NCBI GenBank assembly: GCA_049607205.1
Contig: JBMYWH010000009.1
Span: 18,531-82,530, forward strand
Source: JBELHR01 sp049607205
GTDB lineage: Bacteria; Bacteroidota; Bacteroidia; Flavobacteriales; Flavobacteriaceae
DNA length: 64,000 nt
Direction of reading: 5' to 3'
Each line of letters opens with the position of its first letter. The stretch's first letter is position 1. The notes beneath the pieces are model-generated. The model did no database searches. It worked only from the letters and a program-made list of their open reading frames with translations, and had not been told where the DNA came from. Positions 1 to 8,099 of the stretch are shown here, one piece after another. Both the position numbers and the translations under genes were made by a program.

Positions 1-2
1 CT

Positions 3-278
3 CCACAAATAGCGAATCAAGCGGGATGGTTTGCCACCGAAATGGGAAGACAACCTTGGGTGGTCTATAAGCTACTGCGTACCTCTGATGCCTTGTCAAA
101 AGCTGTAGTAGCTGAGCAGGTGTTGTTTTCCTTGATTATGTTTTTCTTAATTTATGCCTTGTTGCTATTTCTGTTCTTATACTTATTGAACAAAAAGATT
201 AAAAATGGGCCCTATAAGGAAAAGCTTATAGATAAAAGGCCAAGGCAACACGAAATAGCCGACTTTATAGACTCTTAA
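3..278 (+). CDS. cydA: Cytochrome bd oxidase subunit I, C-terminal part (partial)
   Basis: This is the 3' end of the haem-bearing subunit of the bd-type quinol oxidase, which reduces oxygen to water in the inner membrane. The frame is open to the left edge; before the first internal ATG it already reads WFATEMGRQPW, followed by VVYKLLRTSDALSK, the conserved stretch before the last CydA membrane helix. One strongly hydrophobic helix (about residues 40-62 of the visible part) and a basic cytoplasmic tail follow. cydB starts 10 bases downstream, the normal gene order. The N-terminal haem-ligand region lies outside the window. The call rests on this motif and the neighbour. Confidence 0.93.
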   Translation, partial: PQIANQAGWFATEMGRQPWVVYKLLRTSDALSKAVVAEQVLFSLIMFFLIYALLLFLFLYLLNKKIKNGPYKEKLIDKRPRQHEIADFIDS

Positions 279-288
279 ACCTTAAACT

Positions 289-1323
289 ATGGAAACTTTT
301 TTATCAATAGATTATCCTACTTTATGGTATTTAGTTGTAGGAGCAGTATTTTCTGGATATGCAATTTTAGATGGTTTTGATCTCGGTGCAGGGGCATGGC
401 ATTTGTTCTTCAAAAGAGGAGATAATCGTCGAATAGCGCTCAATGCAGTAGGTCCAGTATGGGATGGGAATGAAGTTTGGCTTGTAATCGGAGGAGGGGC
501 CTTATTTGCAGGTTTCCCAATTTTTTATGCGACCTTGTTTTCTGCCATGTACATTCCTTTTATGCTCTTTTTGTTTTGTTTGATTTTCAGGGCAATTTCC
601 ATCGAATTCAGGTCAAAAGAGAAAATGGCCTGGTGGAGACAGTTGTGGGATGTGTCTTACAGTGTTTCTAGTATATTATTGTCTTTCTTTCTCGGCGTGG
701 TTCTGGGGAATGTACTTCAAGGTGCTGCAATTGATAGTGATTATGAATTTGTAGGAAAGACCTTAGACTTTTTTAATCCTTATGCCATTTTAGTTGGGCT
801 CACAACTCTTGCCCTTTTCATGATGCATGGGGCAATTTTTTTACTTTTGAAAACTGAGGGGTGGCTCTATAATAAATTACTTGTCTTGCTCAAAAGAGGA
901 ATTATATTTTTCATCTTAATGTTTGCCATTACCACCGTATATACGCTAATTTATATCCCTCACCTTTCTGATGCATTTAAATCCTATCCTAGTCTATTTT
1001 TGGCGCCCTTATTAGCCTTTTTAAGTATAGCGAACATACCTAGATTAGCTTCTAAGAAAAAGTTCTTGTGGGCTTTTATATTTTCCTGTATTTCAATTTC
1101 TATGATGCTTGTAATTGTTGCGATTGAGTTATATCCGGTCTTGTGGAGATCAACTTTAGACTTAGAAAACAGTATTACTATATATAATGCCGCTGCTTCG
1201 ATGAAATCTCTTGAGATCTGTTTAATCTTTGCTGCGGTAGGAATTCCATTGGTTTTGAGTTATACCTTTTTTGTATACAAAACCTTTTGGGGAAAAGTTG
1301 AAATGGACGAAAACAGTTATTAG
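289..1323 (+). CDS. cydB: Cytochrome bd oxidase subunit II
   Basis: This is the second membrane subunit of the bd-type terminal oxidase, partner of the cydA product just upstream. At 344 residues it has the usual length. The N-terminus shows the family pattern GYAILDGFDLGAG (residues about 23-35) and then GPVWDGNEVWL (about 55-65), both typical of CydB. About eight or nine hydrophobic segments follow. The ATG lies 10 bases after the cydA stop, so the two are surely co-transcribed. The oxidase supports respiration at low oxygen and resists several respiratory inhibitors (family knowledge). No small CydX-like gene was found after it; an acetyltransferase gene follows after 2 bases. Confidence 0.96.
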   Translation: METFLSIDYPTLWYLVVGAVFSGYAILDGFDLGAGAWHLFFKRGDNRRIALNAVGPVWDGNEVWLVIGGGALFAGFPIFYATLFSAMYIPFMLFLFCLIFRAISIEFRSKEKMAWWRQLWDVSYSVSSILLSFFLGVVLGNVLQGAAIDSDYEFVGKTLDFFNPYAILVGLTTLALFMMHGAIFLLLKTEGWLYNKLLVLLKRGIIFFILMFAITTVYTLIYIPHLSDAFKSYPSLFLAPLLAFLSIANIPRLASKKKFLWAFIFSCISISMMLVIVAIELYPVLWRSTLDLENSITIYNAAASMKSLEICLIFAAVGIPLVLSYTFFVYKTFWGKVEMDENSY

Positions 1324-1325
1324 TT

Positions 1326-1856
1326 ATGATCAAACCTTTTGAAACCAAACGTTTTTATTTAAGACCTCTTAATTTAGGGGACCTTCGTGATATGTTCGAG
1401 TTAGATGTTAACTCAGAAGTTCACAGATTTCTAGGAAACAAACCTGTAACGCATTTAGCTCAAGTAAGACAGAATCTTGAAGATATAATGAGTCAATATA
1501 ACCGTCATGGAATTGGTAGATGGGCTGTTATAGATAAATTGACCGGGGATTTTCTAGGCTGGTCCGGTCTCAAATATGAATATGAACCGGGATATGGACA
1601 TTATTATGATATTGGATACAGACTCAAAGAGCAATTTTGGGGCAAAGGAATTGGTAGTGAAACGGCTATGGCTTGGCTTAAATGTGGATTTGATCAGCTC
1701 AAATTAAAGTCTATCTCCGGAATTGCCCATATCGGAAATCATGCCTCGAACAGGATACTCAGGAAAATAGGCTTACAATTCCAAAACCACTTCTATTGGG
1801 AAGATATTCTCTGTAATTGGTATACGCTAAATGAAAAGGACTACAGAGGAGGGTAG
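1326..1856 (+). CDS. GNAT family N-acetyltransferase (RimJ/RimL-like)
   Basis: This is a 176-residue acetyltransferase of the RimJ/RimL-like (Acetyltransf_3) type. The start TKRFYLRPLNLGDLRDMFEL is the usual first strand and helix. Around residues 108-122 lies LKEQFWGKGIGSETA, the acetyl-CoA pyrophosphate-binding loop with Q/R-x-x-G-x-G/A geometry, and SNRILRKIGL (about 143-152) is the conserved C-terminal helix. Members acetylate N-terminal amines of proteins or small molecules; the substrate here cannot be deduced. The ATG is 2 bases after the cydB stop, so it is probably in the same transcript, although no functional link to the oxidase is known. Confidence 0.88.
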   Translation: MIKPFETKRFYLRPLNLGDLRDMFELDVNSEVHRFLGNKPVTHLAQVRQNLEDIMSQYNRHGIGRWAVIDKLTGDFLGWSGLKYEYEPGYGHYYDIGYRLKEQFWGKGIGSETAMAWLKCGFDQLKLKSISGIAHIGNHASNRILRKIGLQFQNHFYWEDILCNWYTLNEKDYRGG

Positions 1857-1857
1857 A

Positions 1858-2523
1858 TTACTTTGTTTTTGCTTCTTCGAATGCCTTACTTCTTGCGATT
1901 TGTTCTTCTAAATCCCATTCAAAATCAAATCTATCTTTTAAAAATACAGCAATAGGGTCCAGTCCAATTTCAGCTCTTCGTTTATCAATGTTTTCAGGAT
2001 CATATACCGGCCATAAATTAAAGCTTTTTGTTTCAGGGTAATATTTCATTTGTCCTCCATAAAGCTGTAGTTCCCCTTTGTCAGTTGCGATTCGATCTTC
2101 CGCCCTGACTAAGAAGCGAGCTTCTAGTTGCCCATCTAATACAGCCTGTTTCATCAGTGGGATATAATGTTCCCTCACCTCTAAAGATGAATGTTGTAGC
2201 ACATTAGAAATTGTCCAATTTCCGCGATCACCTACATCTTCATGAGAAGGCCAACCATAATGATCTAGGATATTCTTCACCTTAATCTCGTTAATCGCAT
2301 GGTTTTTCTTGACAAGTTTATGATAGTATTTAAAGTTCTCAGATTGATCCCCTTCAACCCTCATGATGGAATCTCGTTTTCTAATCGGAATTTGTTCCAT
2401 GTTCCAAACCGTGTCCAGAACCAAGGGGAAATCGTAAGGTACAGGAATATAAACTTGTTTTCCCGTGTTGTTTTTACAGCCTATTAAGGCCAAAACTAAG
2501 AGCACATAGATTCCAATTCTCAT
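1858..2523 (-). CDS. DUF6624-like lipoprotein
   Basis: This is a 221-residue predicted lipoprotein. The signal peptide ends in a lipobox LIGC with Cys16, so the mature protein is likely anchored to an envelope membrane. The body resembles DUF6624: a stretch ending in RAEDRIATDKGELQLYGGQ (about 140-160) and a later PVYDPENIDKRRAEIGLDP motif, both typical of that family of unknown function. The start overlaps the stop of otsAB by 4 bases, so it is translated from the same mRNA. Its stop lies 1 base from the convergent acetyltransferase gene. The family assignment is from motif memory and is moderately sure. Confidence 0.72.
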   Translation of the reverse strand: MRIGIYVLLVLALIGCKNNTGKQVYIPVPYDFPLVLDTVWNMEQIPIRKRDSIMRVEGDQSENFKYYHKLVKKNHAINEIKVKNILDHYGWPSHEDVGDRGNWTISNVLQHSSLEVREHYIPLMKQAVLDGQLEARFLVRAEDRIATDKGELQLYGGQMKYYPETKSFNLWPVYDPENIDKRRAEIGLDPIAVFLKDRFDFEWDLEEQIARSKAFEEAKTK

Positions 2524-4721
2524 TCTACTAAGGATTTTAAAAAATTCTGAACGGCTTCTACATTTGGAAGATAATTCTTCGCCTGTGTTTCCTTCTTACC
2601 AACTTTAATACTATGGGTGTTTTCCGGTAATTGAATAAACATATTCTCATCAGTAACATCATCTCCAATAGCCATAATGAAATCGTATTGATTTTCATTA
2701 CACAGAGCTAAGGCTGTACTTCCTTTATTGATTTGTCCGTGGGCAATTTCAATCACACAATCTCCGTCTAAAATAGCCAGATCCGAGGTAATCAGACTTT
2801 TTAATAAGGTTTGAAGTTCACTTGCTCTTACCCTAGAAAGTTCTGGATCTGCCTTGCGATAATGCCAGACTAAAGCATATTTTTTTTCCTCAATAAAAGT
2901 TCCAGGAGTCCGGTCACAAAACCCTTCTAGAACCGGGATTAGATGTTCTTTCCATTTGGAGCTACTCATGTCCGATTTGTCAAACCTCGTTGACTTATGC
3001 TTTATTTGATAACCATGTTCTCCAATTAAATTAAGCCCTAAAGGCCCAAAAATCTCTTCCAAGAAACCCATTGATCTTCCACTGATAATAATTGGATCTA
3101 CATTGGGCATAGCCTGAAGTTTCTTCAGAGTATCAAGAGTGTCTTTACTAGGTAAAGCTTGTAAAGGATCATCGTGGAAATTGACTAAGGTACCGTCGAA
3201 ATCTAAAAACAAAACGGCATTTTTTGCAGTTTGGAGCTCTGTTTTTATTTCGGTCTGCATTTGAGAATTTAGTCTTGGTGTTTGATTTTTTTCCTGTTGG
3301 ATTTTCACCTCATTTAATGCTCTCATAAAATCTTGAGCCCAATGCTCCACGTGGTATCTCTTAATCCGGTTTCTTGAGATTTTGTTGCGTTGAATCTGCT
3401 CCTCTTTAGTCATGTCAGCTGCCGTTTTAAGAGCGTTTACCATATCTTGAGGATCAAAAGGGTTCACCATGATTGCTTGATGTAATTCTTTAGCAGCTCC
3501 GGCCATTTCACTTAGAATTAAAATACCATCTCCTTCTACTCGTGTAGCCAGATATTCTTTTGCAACTAAATTCATCCCGTCTCTGACAGGAGTAATCATA
3601 GCAATATCAGAAGAAATATAGAGGTCGATGAGGTCTTCAAAAGGCATGGATCTATAGAAATACCAAACCGGAGTCCAATTGACTTGGGCAAACTTCCCGT
3701 TGATACGACCTACCATTTGATCGGTATCGTTTTTTAGTTGTTGGTATTGAGGTACATTTGACCTTGAAGGCACCGCAAGCATAATTAAGCGTGCTTTTCC
3801 TATGTATTCTGGATGCTGCTCTAAAAATTGTTCAAAGGCTTCCAGACGATTAACAACCCCTTTAGTGTAGTCTAAACGATCTATGGAAAGTATTAGTAGA
3901 GCATCTTGTTCGTTTTTGTGAATTTCTAACTGTTTTCTCAACTCTGACTTTTCCTCTTCCTTTTGTGCTTGATGTTTAAGCGCGAAGCTCTCAAACTTGG
4001 CATAATCAATCCCCATAGGAAAGGTATTTACCACCACATTTCTTCCTGAATAATTGAGTTCATTGAAATTCGCAGTCAATCTCAAGATTCGAGTCACAGA
4101 ACTGATGAAGTGTCGTTGATAATCATAAGTATGGAATCCGAGTAAATCTGCTCCAAGCATTCCTTTTAAAAGCTCCTCACGCTTAGGGAAAATCCTAAAA
4201 ATTTCAAAGGAAGGAAATGGGATATGTAAGAAGAACCCTATACATACATTAGGACGTTTTTCTCTGACCATAGCCGGACAGAGTAGGAGTTGATAATCAT
4301 GAATCCAGATGATGTCATCTTCCTCTGAATTTTCAATAATAGCATCAGCGAATTTCTGATTCACCTCCCTGTAAGAATTCCATTGGTTTTCATCAAAATG
4401 AGTGAATTCTGTGAAATAATGAAACAATGGCCACAGGCAAGTATTGGAAAGACCATAATAGAAATCGTCCATTTCTTGAGTGTTTAAATGAACGGCCTCA
4501 AAGCCTTTTTCATGAAGTCTTTTTCCAATGATTTTCTTTTCTGTTTCATCCAATGCCTCTTCTTTGATACCTGGCCAACCAATCCAAATTGAATTTCCTT
4601 CTCCATGTACAGATTTTAACCCAGTTGCAAGTCCTCCTGAACTGGGGTGAATTTCAAAATTATCATCTGTTTTTTCTATTTGTACAGGTAGGCGATTTGA
4701 GACAATTATATTTTTAGGCAT
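2520..4721 (-). CDS. otsAB: Bifunctional trehalose-6-phosphate synthase/phosphatase
   Basis: This protein joins UDP-glucose (or ADP-glucose) to glucose-6-phosphate and then removes the phosphate, giving trehalose in one polypeptide. The GT20 synthase domain covers about residues 1-470: it starts with IIVSNRLPV and has SSGGLATGLK, IWIHDYQLLLCPAM and RLDYTKGVVNRLEAF, which contact the sugar-nucleotide and sugar-phosphate. The HAD-type phosphatase domain covers about 495-733 and starts LDFDGTL with the nucleophile Asp507; GDDVTDENMF near the C-terminus is its Mg-binding loop. At 733 residues the length matches fused OtsA-OtsB proteins of Bacteroidota. It is divergent from a GH15 gene and followed by an overlapping lipoprotein gene. 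A role in osmotic stress is likely. Confidence 0.95.
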   Translation of the reverse strand: MPKNIIVSNRLPVQIEKTDDNFEIHPSSGGLATGLKSVHGEGNSIWIGWPGIKEEALDETEKKIIGKRLHEKGFEAVHLNTQEMDDFYYGLSNTCLWPLFHYFTEFTHFDENQWNSYREVNQKFADAIIENSEEDDIIWIHDYQLLLCPAMVREKRPNVCIGFFLHIPFPSFEIFRIFPKREELLKGMLGADLLGFHTYDYQRHFISSVTRILRLTANFNELNYSGRNVVVNTFPMGIDYAKFESFALKHQAQKEEEKSELRKQLEIHKNEQDALLILSIDRLDYTKGVVNRLEAFEQFLEQHPEYIGKARLIMLAVPSRSNVPQYQQLKNDTDQMVGRINGKFAQVNWTPVWYFYRSMPFEDLIDLYISSDIAMITPVRDGMNLVAKEYLATRVEGDGILILSEMAGAAKELHQAIMVNPFDPQDMVNALKTAADMTKEEQIQRNKISRNRIKRYHVEHWAQDFMRALNEVKIQQEKNQTPRLNSQMQTEIKTELQTAKNAVLFLDFDGTLVNFHDDPLQALPSKDTLDTLKKLQAMPNVDPIIISGRSMGFLEEIFGPLGLNLIGEHGYQIKHKSTRFDKSDMSSSKWKEHLIPVLEGFCDRTPGTFIEEKKYALVWHYRKADPELSRVRASELQTLLKSLITSDLAILDGDCVIEIAHGQINKGSTALALCNENQYDFIMAIGDDVTDENMFIQLPENTHSIKVGKKETQAKNYLPNVEAVQNFLKSLVE

Positions 4722-4789
4722 AGAGTTTTTTTTGAGCGTTTTTGAGTATCTTTCACAAGAATTGACAATTTATAAAAATATATATTGAA

Positions 4790-6553
4790 ATGAGTGATTT
4801 GAATTACGGAATAATAGGAAATTGCAAGTCTGCAGCATTAATTCATCAAGATTCATCTTTGGAATGGTTGTGTTTGCCGATTTTTGACTCTCCATCCGTA
4901 TTTGCCAAGCTTCTTGATGAGAAAAAAGGAGGTTCTTTCAAATTCAATGTTTCAGATCAATATAGAATTTATCAAAAATATTTACCAGAGACCTGTATCC
5001 TTTCCACAGAATTCGTCAGTGAAGAAGGAAGCTTCGAAGTTTTGGATTTTATGCCTAGGTATGGCTTAAAAGAAGGAGGATATTATGCTCCTTCTCAAGT
5101 AGTAAGGTATGTAAAGTTAAAAAGAGGACTACCTAAGCTCTCCATTACTTATGATCCTAATTTAGAGTATGGAGCGGGATTGACAAGAACTTATATCAAG
5201 GAGGATTTCATTGTCAGCGTAGTGAACCAACCTAAGTTTGATACCCTTTATTGCTATACTAATATGGATAAGGATTTGGTTTTGAGCGGGGAAGAGTTTA
5301 CTCTGGGACAGGATTTGTTTTTTAATATTTCCTATCATGAAAAAGTGGAGCTTCCAAGTTTGAGCCAAATTAAGTTGGAAATGGAGCGTACTCATCTGTA
5401 TTGGAGAGACTGGTGCGATAGAACACCTTCTTATGGAGAATATAACGAAACAGTCTTGCGCTCTGCAATGACCTTAAAGCTCTTGTATTTTGAAAAGAGT
5501 GGGGCAGTTTTAGCAGCAGCAACAACTTCTTTGCCGGAAACCATTGGGGAAGTACGAAATTGGGACTATCGCTTTTGTTGGATTCGAGACGCCTCTATGG
5601 TGATTAAGGTTATTTCTAAGCTAGGACATACAGGTTTTGTAAGTCGTTATATTGATTTTATTATCGATTTAGTGCCGGATAAGGATGAAAAGCTCCAAAT
5701 CATGTACGGAATTAATGGTGAGAAAGAACTAACGGAAAAATCCTTAGAGCATCTAGAAGGTTATGAAGGATCTAAACCTGTTAGAGTCGGGAATGCGGCC
5801 TATATACAACAACAAAATGATATTTATGGTATCCTAATGGACGCTATGTATTTTCAATTGATGAATTATGGCTTAGACAAGGATCATAAAGAAAAATTGT
5901 GGGCAATCGTTAAGAATATCGTTTGGTTGGTAGAACAAAACTGGCAGGATCCTGATAAGGGTATTTGGGAGTTTAGAGCTGAAGATCGTCATTTTACCTT
6001 CTCCAAGTTACTTTGTTGGGTTGCTATCGATAGAGCAATTAAGTTTTCTGAAGAGTTATTCGGTAGTCCTAAAGAAATGGAATGGATTGAACTTAGAGAT
6101 CAAATTCGAAAAGATATTGAAACCCATGCATGGAATGAGGAAAAACAGGCTTACACTCAAAGTTATGGATCTTCTGATCTGGACGCTTCTGTGCTTTTAA
6201 TGGAGCCTTATGGGTTTATAAAAGGAAAGGATTCAAGATATATTTCCACAGTTGAAGGTATTGAAAGAGAACTGGTTCATAATGGTCTCTTGTTTCGTTA
6301 CAAAAATGAGGATGACTTCGGGCTTCCATCTTCTTCGTTTACTGTATGTACATTTTGGTTTATTGATGCGCTTTATAAAACGGGACAGCATGAAAAATCT
6401 AAAGAATGGTTTGACCGACTATTGTCCTATGGAAATCATCTGGGATTATTTAGTGAAGATTTAGATTTCGAATCTCGTAGACTCTTAGGGAACTTTCCTC
6501 AGGCATATTCTCATTTAGCAATCATTGATGTAGCAGAGAATTTCAAAAACTAA
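4790..6553 (+). CDS. Glycoside hydrolase family 15 protein with TREH_N domain
   Basis: This 587-residue cytoplasmic enzyme has an N-terminal trehalase-like domain (about residues 1-150, starting YGIIGNCKSAALIHQDSSL) and a C-terminal (alpha/alpha)6 GH15 domain. The GH15 part shows WDYRFCWIRDAS around 255-266, a conserved substrate-site loop. Such proteins hydrolyse alpha-glucosides; characterised relatives include glucoamylases and trehalases. It is divergent from the fused trehalose synthase gene, 68 bases away, which favours trehalose or a related glucoside as substrate; this is inference from position. No signal peptide is seen. GH65-type trehalose phosphorylase is excluded by the motifs. 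Catalytic glutamates could not be fixed by eye. Confidence 0.88.
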   Translation: MSDLNYGIIGNCKSAALIHQDSSLEWLCLPIFDSPSVFAKLLDEKKGGSFKFNVSDQYRIYQKYLPETCILSTEFVSEEGSFEVLDFMPRYGLKEGGYYAPSQVVRYVKLKRGLPKLSITYDPNLEYGAGLTRTYIKEDFIVSVVNQPKFDTLYCYTNMDKDLVLSGEEFTLGQDLFFNISYHEKVELPSLSQIKLEMERTHLYWRDWCDRTPSYGEYNETVLRSAMTLKLLYFEKSGAVLAAATTSLPETIGEVRNWDYRFCWIRDASMVIKVISKLGHTGFVSRYIDFIIDLVPDKDEKLQIMYGINGEKELTEKSLEHLEGYEGSKPVRVGNAAYIQQQNDIYGILMDAMYFQLMNYGLDKDHKEKLWAIVKNIVWLVEQNWQDPDKGIWEFRAEDRHFTFSKLLCWVAIDRAIKFSEELFGSPKEMEWIELRDQIRKDIETHAWNEEKQAYTQSYGSSDLDASVLLMEPYGFIKGKDSRYISTVEGIERELVHNGLLFRYKNEDDFGLPSSSFTVCTFWFIDALYKTGQHEKSKEWFDRLLSYGNHLGLFSEDLDFESRRLLGNFPQAYSHLAIIDVAENFKN

Positions 6554-6558
6554 GTTTG

Positions 6559-6864
6559 TTATTTTTTGTATTTGGAGGAATTGGTTTTGAATAATAGGTA
6601 AGGAATTCCTACAGTACAGGAAATCATCATGGTATAAAATGAAATCTGGTCTTGCTGACCAAAAACCTCATCTAAAACAACTCCGATCAGGATGGCAATA
6701 CCCATAAAGCACAACGTGTTTCTAAATACTAGGGCAACTCCCTCTATGTCAATTTTTGCTTTTTCACCGTCAGAAAGGGTGTTATACCCAGCAATTAAAT
6801 TGTACATCTTCCCATTTTTGACGGCTATCCCCAGAACAATAAAAATTACCGCAGTTAAAATCAT
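6559..6864 (-). CDS. DUF3784-like small membrane protein
   Basis: This is a 101-residue protein with three hydrophobic segments (about 2-18, 47-65 and 74-92) and a conserved-looking loop NLIAGYNTLSDGEKAKID between the first two. That loop is the hallmark of DUF3784, a small integral membrane family of unknown function common in Firmicutes and Bacteroidota. The stop lies 5 bases from the stop of the convergent GH15 gene. The ATG sits on AT-rich DNA without a clear Shine-Dalgarno sequence, as is normal in this phylum. Nothing in the context tells what it does. Confidence 0.75.
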   Translation of the reverse strand: MILTAVIFIVLGIAVKNGKMYNLIAGYNTLSDGEKAKIDIEGVALVFRNTLCFMGIAILIGVVLDEVFGQQDQISFYTMMISCTVGIPYLLFKTNSSKYKK

Positions 6865-6895
6865 AAAAGTTTATTTCATTTAAAGATAATAAAAA

Positions 6896-6924
6896 AGTGG
6901 ATAAATCTCTAAGACCCATCCACT
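6896..6924 (-). terminator. Candidate intrinsic terminator after the nitroreductase gene
   Basis: A 7-bp perfect stem (AGTGGAT / ATCCACT) encloses a 15-base loop. Read on the minus strand it is followed by six T residues (the A run at 6891-6896). It lies 24 bases after the nitroreductase stop, where a terminator for the MarR-nitroreductase operon is expected. The loop is rather long, so the call is moderate. Confidence 0.6.
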
Positions 6925-6947
6925 TCGTGCTAATCAAGCCTAAATGC

Positions 6948-7580
6948 TTAATCAATTAGAGTCACTAATTTTTCTTTAGGTTTTCTCACTTTCTTTAAGT
7001 TTACTAACCAATCACTCTCCGTGTCTCTGTACCCTAGTGGTAGCATTACACAAGATCTAAGTCCTTTTTCTCTTAATCCTAGAATTTCATCCAGAGCGGC
7101 AGGATCAAATCCTTCAATAGGAGTAGCATCAACACCTTCAAATGCAGCCGCAGCAATGGCTTGAGAAAAAGCGATATAAGCCTGTCGAGCCGCATGTTGG
7201 AAGTTTTCTTCAGCATCTCTTTGAGGATAAGCTCCGAGAAGCATTTGTCTGTAATTTTCCCATCCTTCGTTCTCAAATCCTCTTACTTCATTGACCAAAT
7301 CGAACATGTAATTTATGCGCTCTTCAGTATAAGTATCCCAAGCAGCAAAAATCAATAAATGAGAACAATCAGATACCACTGATTGATTCCAAGAAATGGC
7401 CTTGATTTTATCTTTAAGCTCCTGGTTTTTAACAATGATCACCTCGAAAGGCTGAAGTCCACTTGAAGTAGGAGCAAGTGAAATTGCCTCTATAATATTG
7501 TCTATTTTTTCTTGAGATACTTCTTCTTTATTCATGGCTTTTGCCGCGTATCTCCAATTTAATTTATCTAATAATTCCAT
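6948..7580 (-). CDS. Nitroreductase family protein, NfsB-like NAD(P)H oxidoreductase
   Basis: This is a 210-residue FMN-dependent nitroreductase-family enzyme. The N-terminus has LNWRYAAKAMNKEEVSQEK, then APTSSGLQPFEVIIVKN (about residues 38-54), the FMN-phosphate-contact region of NfsB/NfnB-type enzymes; the C-terminal half has EGFDPAALDEILGL and a GYRDTESDW segment. Such enzymes pass electrons from NAD(P)H to nitroaromatics, quinones or flavins. The start is 4 bases after the stop of a MarR-family gene, giving a two-gene operon. The regulator probably senses a substrate or oxidant that this enzyme removes; this is inference. Length and motifs are complete. Confidence 0.92.
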   Translation of the reverse strand: MELLDKLNWRYAAKAMNKEEVSQEKIDNIIEAISLAPTSSGLQPFEVIIVKNQELKDKIKAISWNQSVVSDCSHLLIFAAWDTYTEERINYMFDLVNEVRGFENEGWENYRQMLLGAYPQRDAEENFQHAARQAYIAFSQAIAAAAFEGVDATPIEGFDPAALDEILGLREKGLRSCVMLPLGYRDTESDWLVNLKKVRKPKEKLVTLID

Positions 7581-7584
7581 TTAT

Positions 7585-8037
7585 TTATTGTTTTGATAAT
7601 TTAGAAATCCACTGATTAAGTAGACTTTTTAATTTTATAATATCTTCTTCACTATAAGATTCATCAGCTAGTAAGGAACCTAATTCTAGAGGAATATGTG
7701 AGGCTTTAGTTTTAATACCTCTTCCTTTTTCTGTGAGGTCGATTAGGACGCATCGCTCATCTGATTCCGATCTATTTCTCGTGATGAACTCAGCTTTTTC
7801 CATACGTTTTAGCATAGGAGAAAGCGTATTACTCTCGAGCATCAGTTCAGATGAGATTTCATGAACAGTTTTAGGGTGGCTTTCCCAAAGGACCATCAAC
7901 ACGAGATATTGTGGATAGGTTAGCCCAAGTTGTTCCAAGTATGGCTTGTAGGCTTTAGTCATCAACCTAGAAACGGTATACAGAGGGAAACAAATTTGAT
8001 TTTCTAATTTTAACTCTTTCATTTTAATCGTCTGCAA
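7585..8037 (-). CDS. MarR/OhrR-type transcriptional regulator
   Basis: This is a 150-residue winged-helix regulator. It opens with LENQICFPLYTVSRLMTKAYKPYLEQLGLTYPQY split over its first two helices, typical of the OhrR/MarR branch. The HTH and wing follow at about residues 57-95 (KTVHEISSELMLESNTLSPMLKRME, then ITRNRSESDERCVLIDLT). A cysteine is present in the N-terminal helix (CFPLY, near residue 16), where OhrR-type peroxide sensors carry their redox Cys, so oxidant sensing is plausible. It leads an operon with a nitroreductase. A perfect palindrome 5-16 bases upstream of its start suggests autoregulation. Confidence 0.9.
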   Translation of the reverse strand: MQTIKMKELKLENQICFPLYTVSRLMTKAYKPYLEQLGLTYPQYLVLMVLWESHPKTVHEISSELMLESNTLSPMLKRMEKAEFITRNRSESDERCVLIDLTEKGRGIKTKASHIPLELGSLLADESYSEEDIIKLKSLLNQWISKLSKQ

Positions 8038-8041
8038 TTAA

Positions 8042-8053
8042 ATCGTGCACGAT
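8042..8053. promoter_or_regulatory. Palindromic operator, candidate MarR binding site
   Basis: ATCGTGCACGAT is a perfect 12-bp palindrome, 5 bases upstream of the marR-like start codon. MarR/OhrR dimers bind palindromes of this size placed over the promoter of their own operon. The site lies in the 62-base gap between marR and the broken bestrophin gene. The symmetry is seen directly; assignment to this regulator is inference from position. Confidence 0.7.
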
Positions 8054-8099
8054 GCAGATATACGGATTCTTATCAAAAAGATGGTTTTTGGAATTTAAA

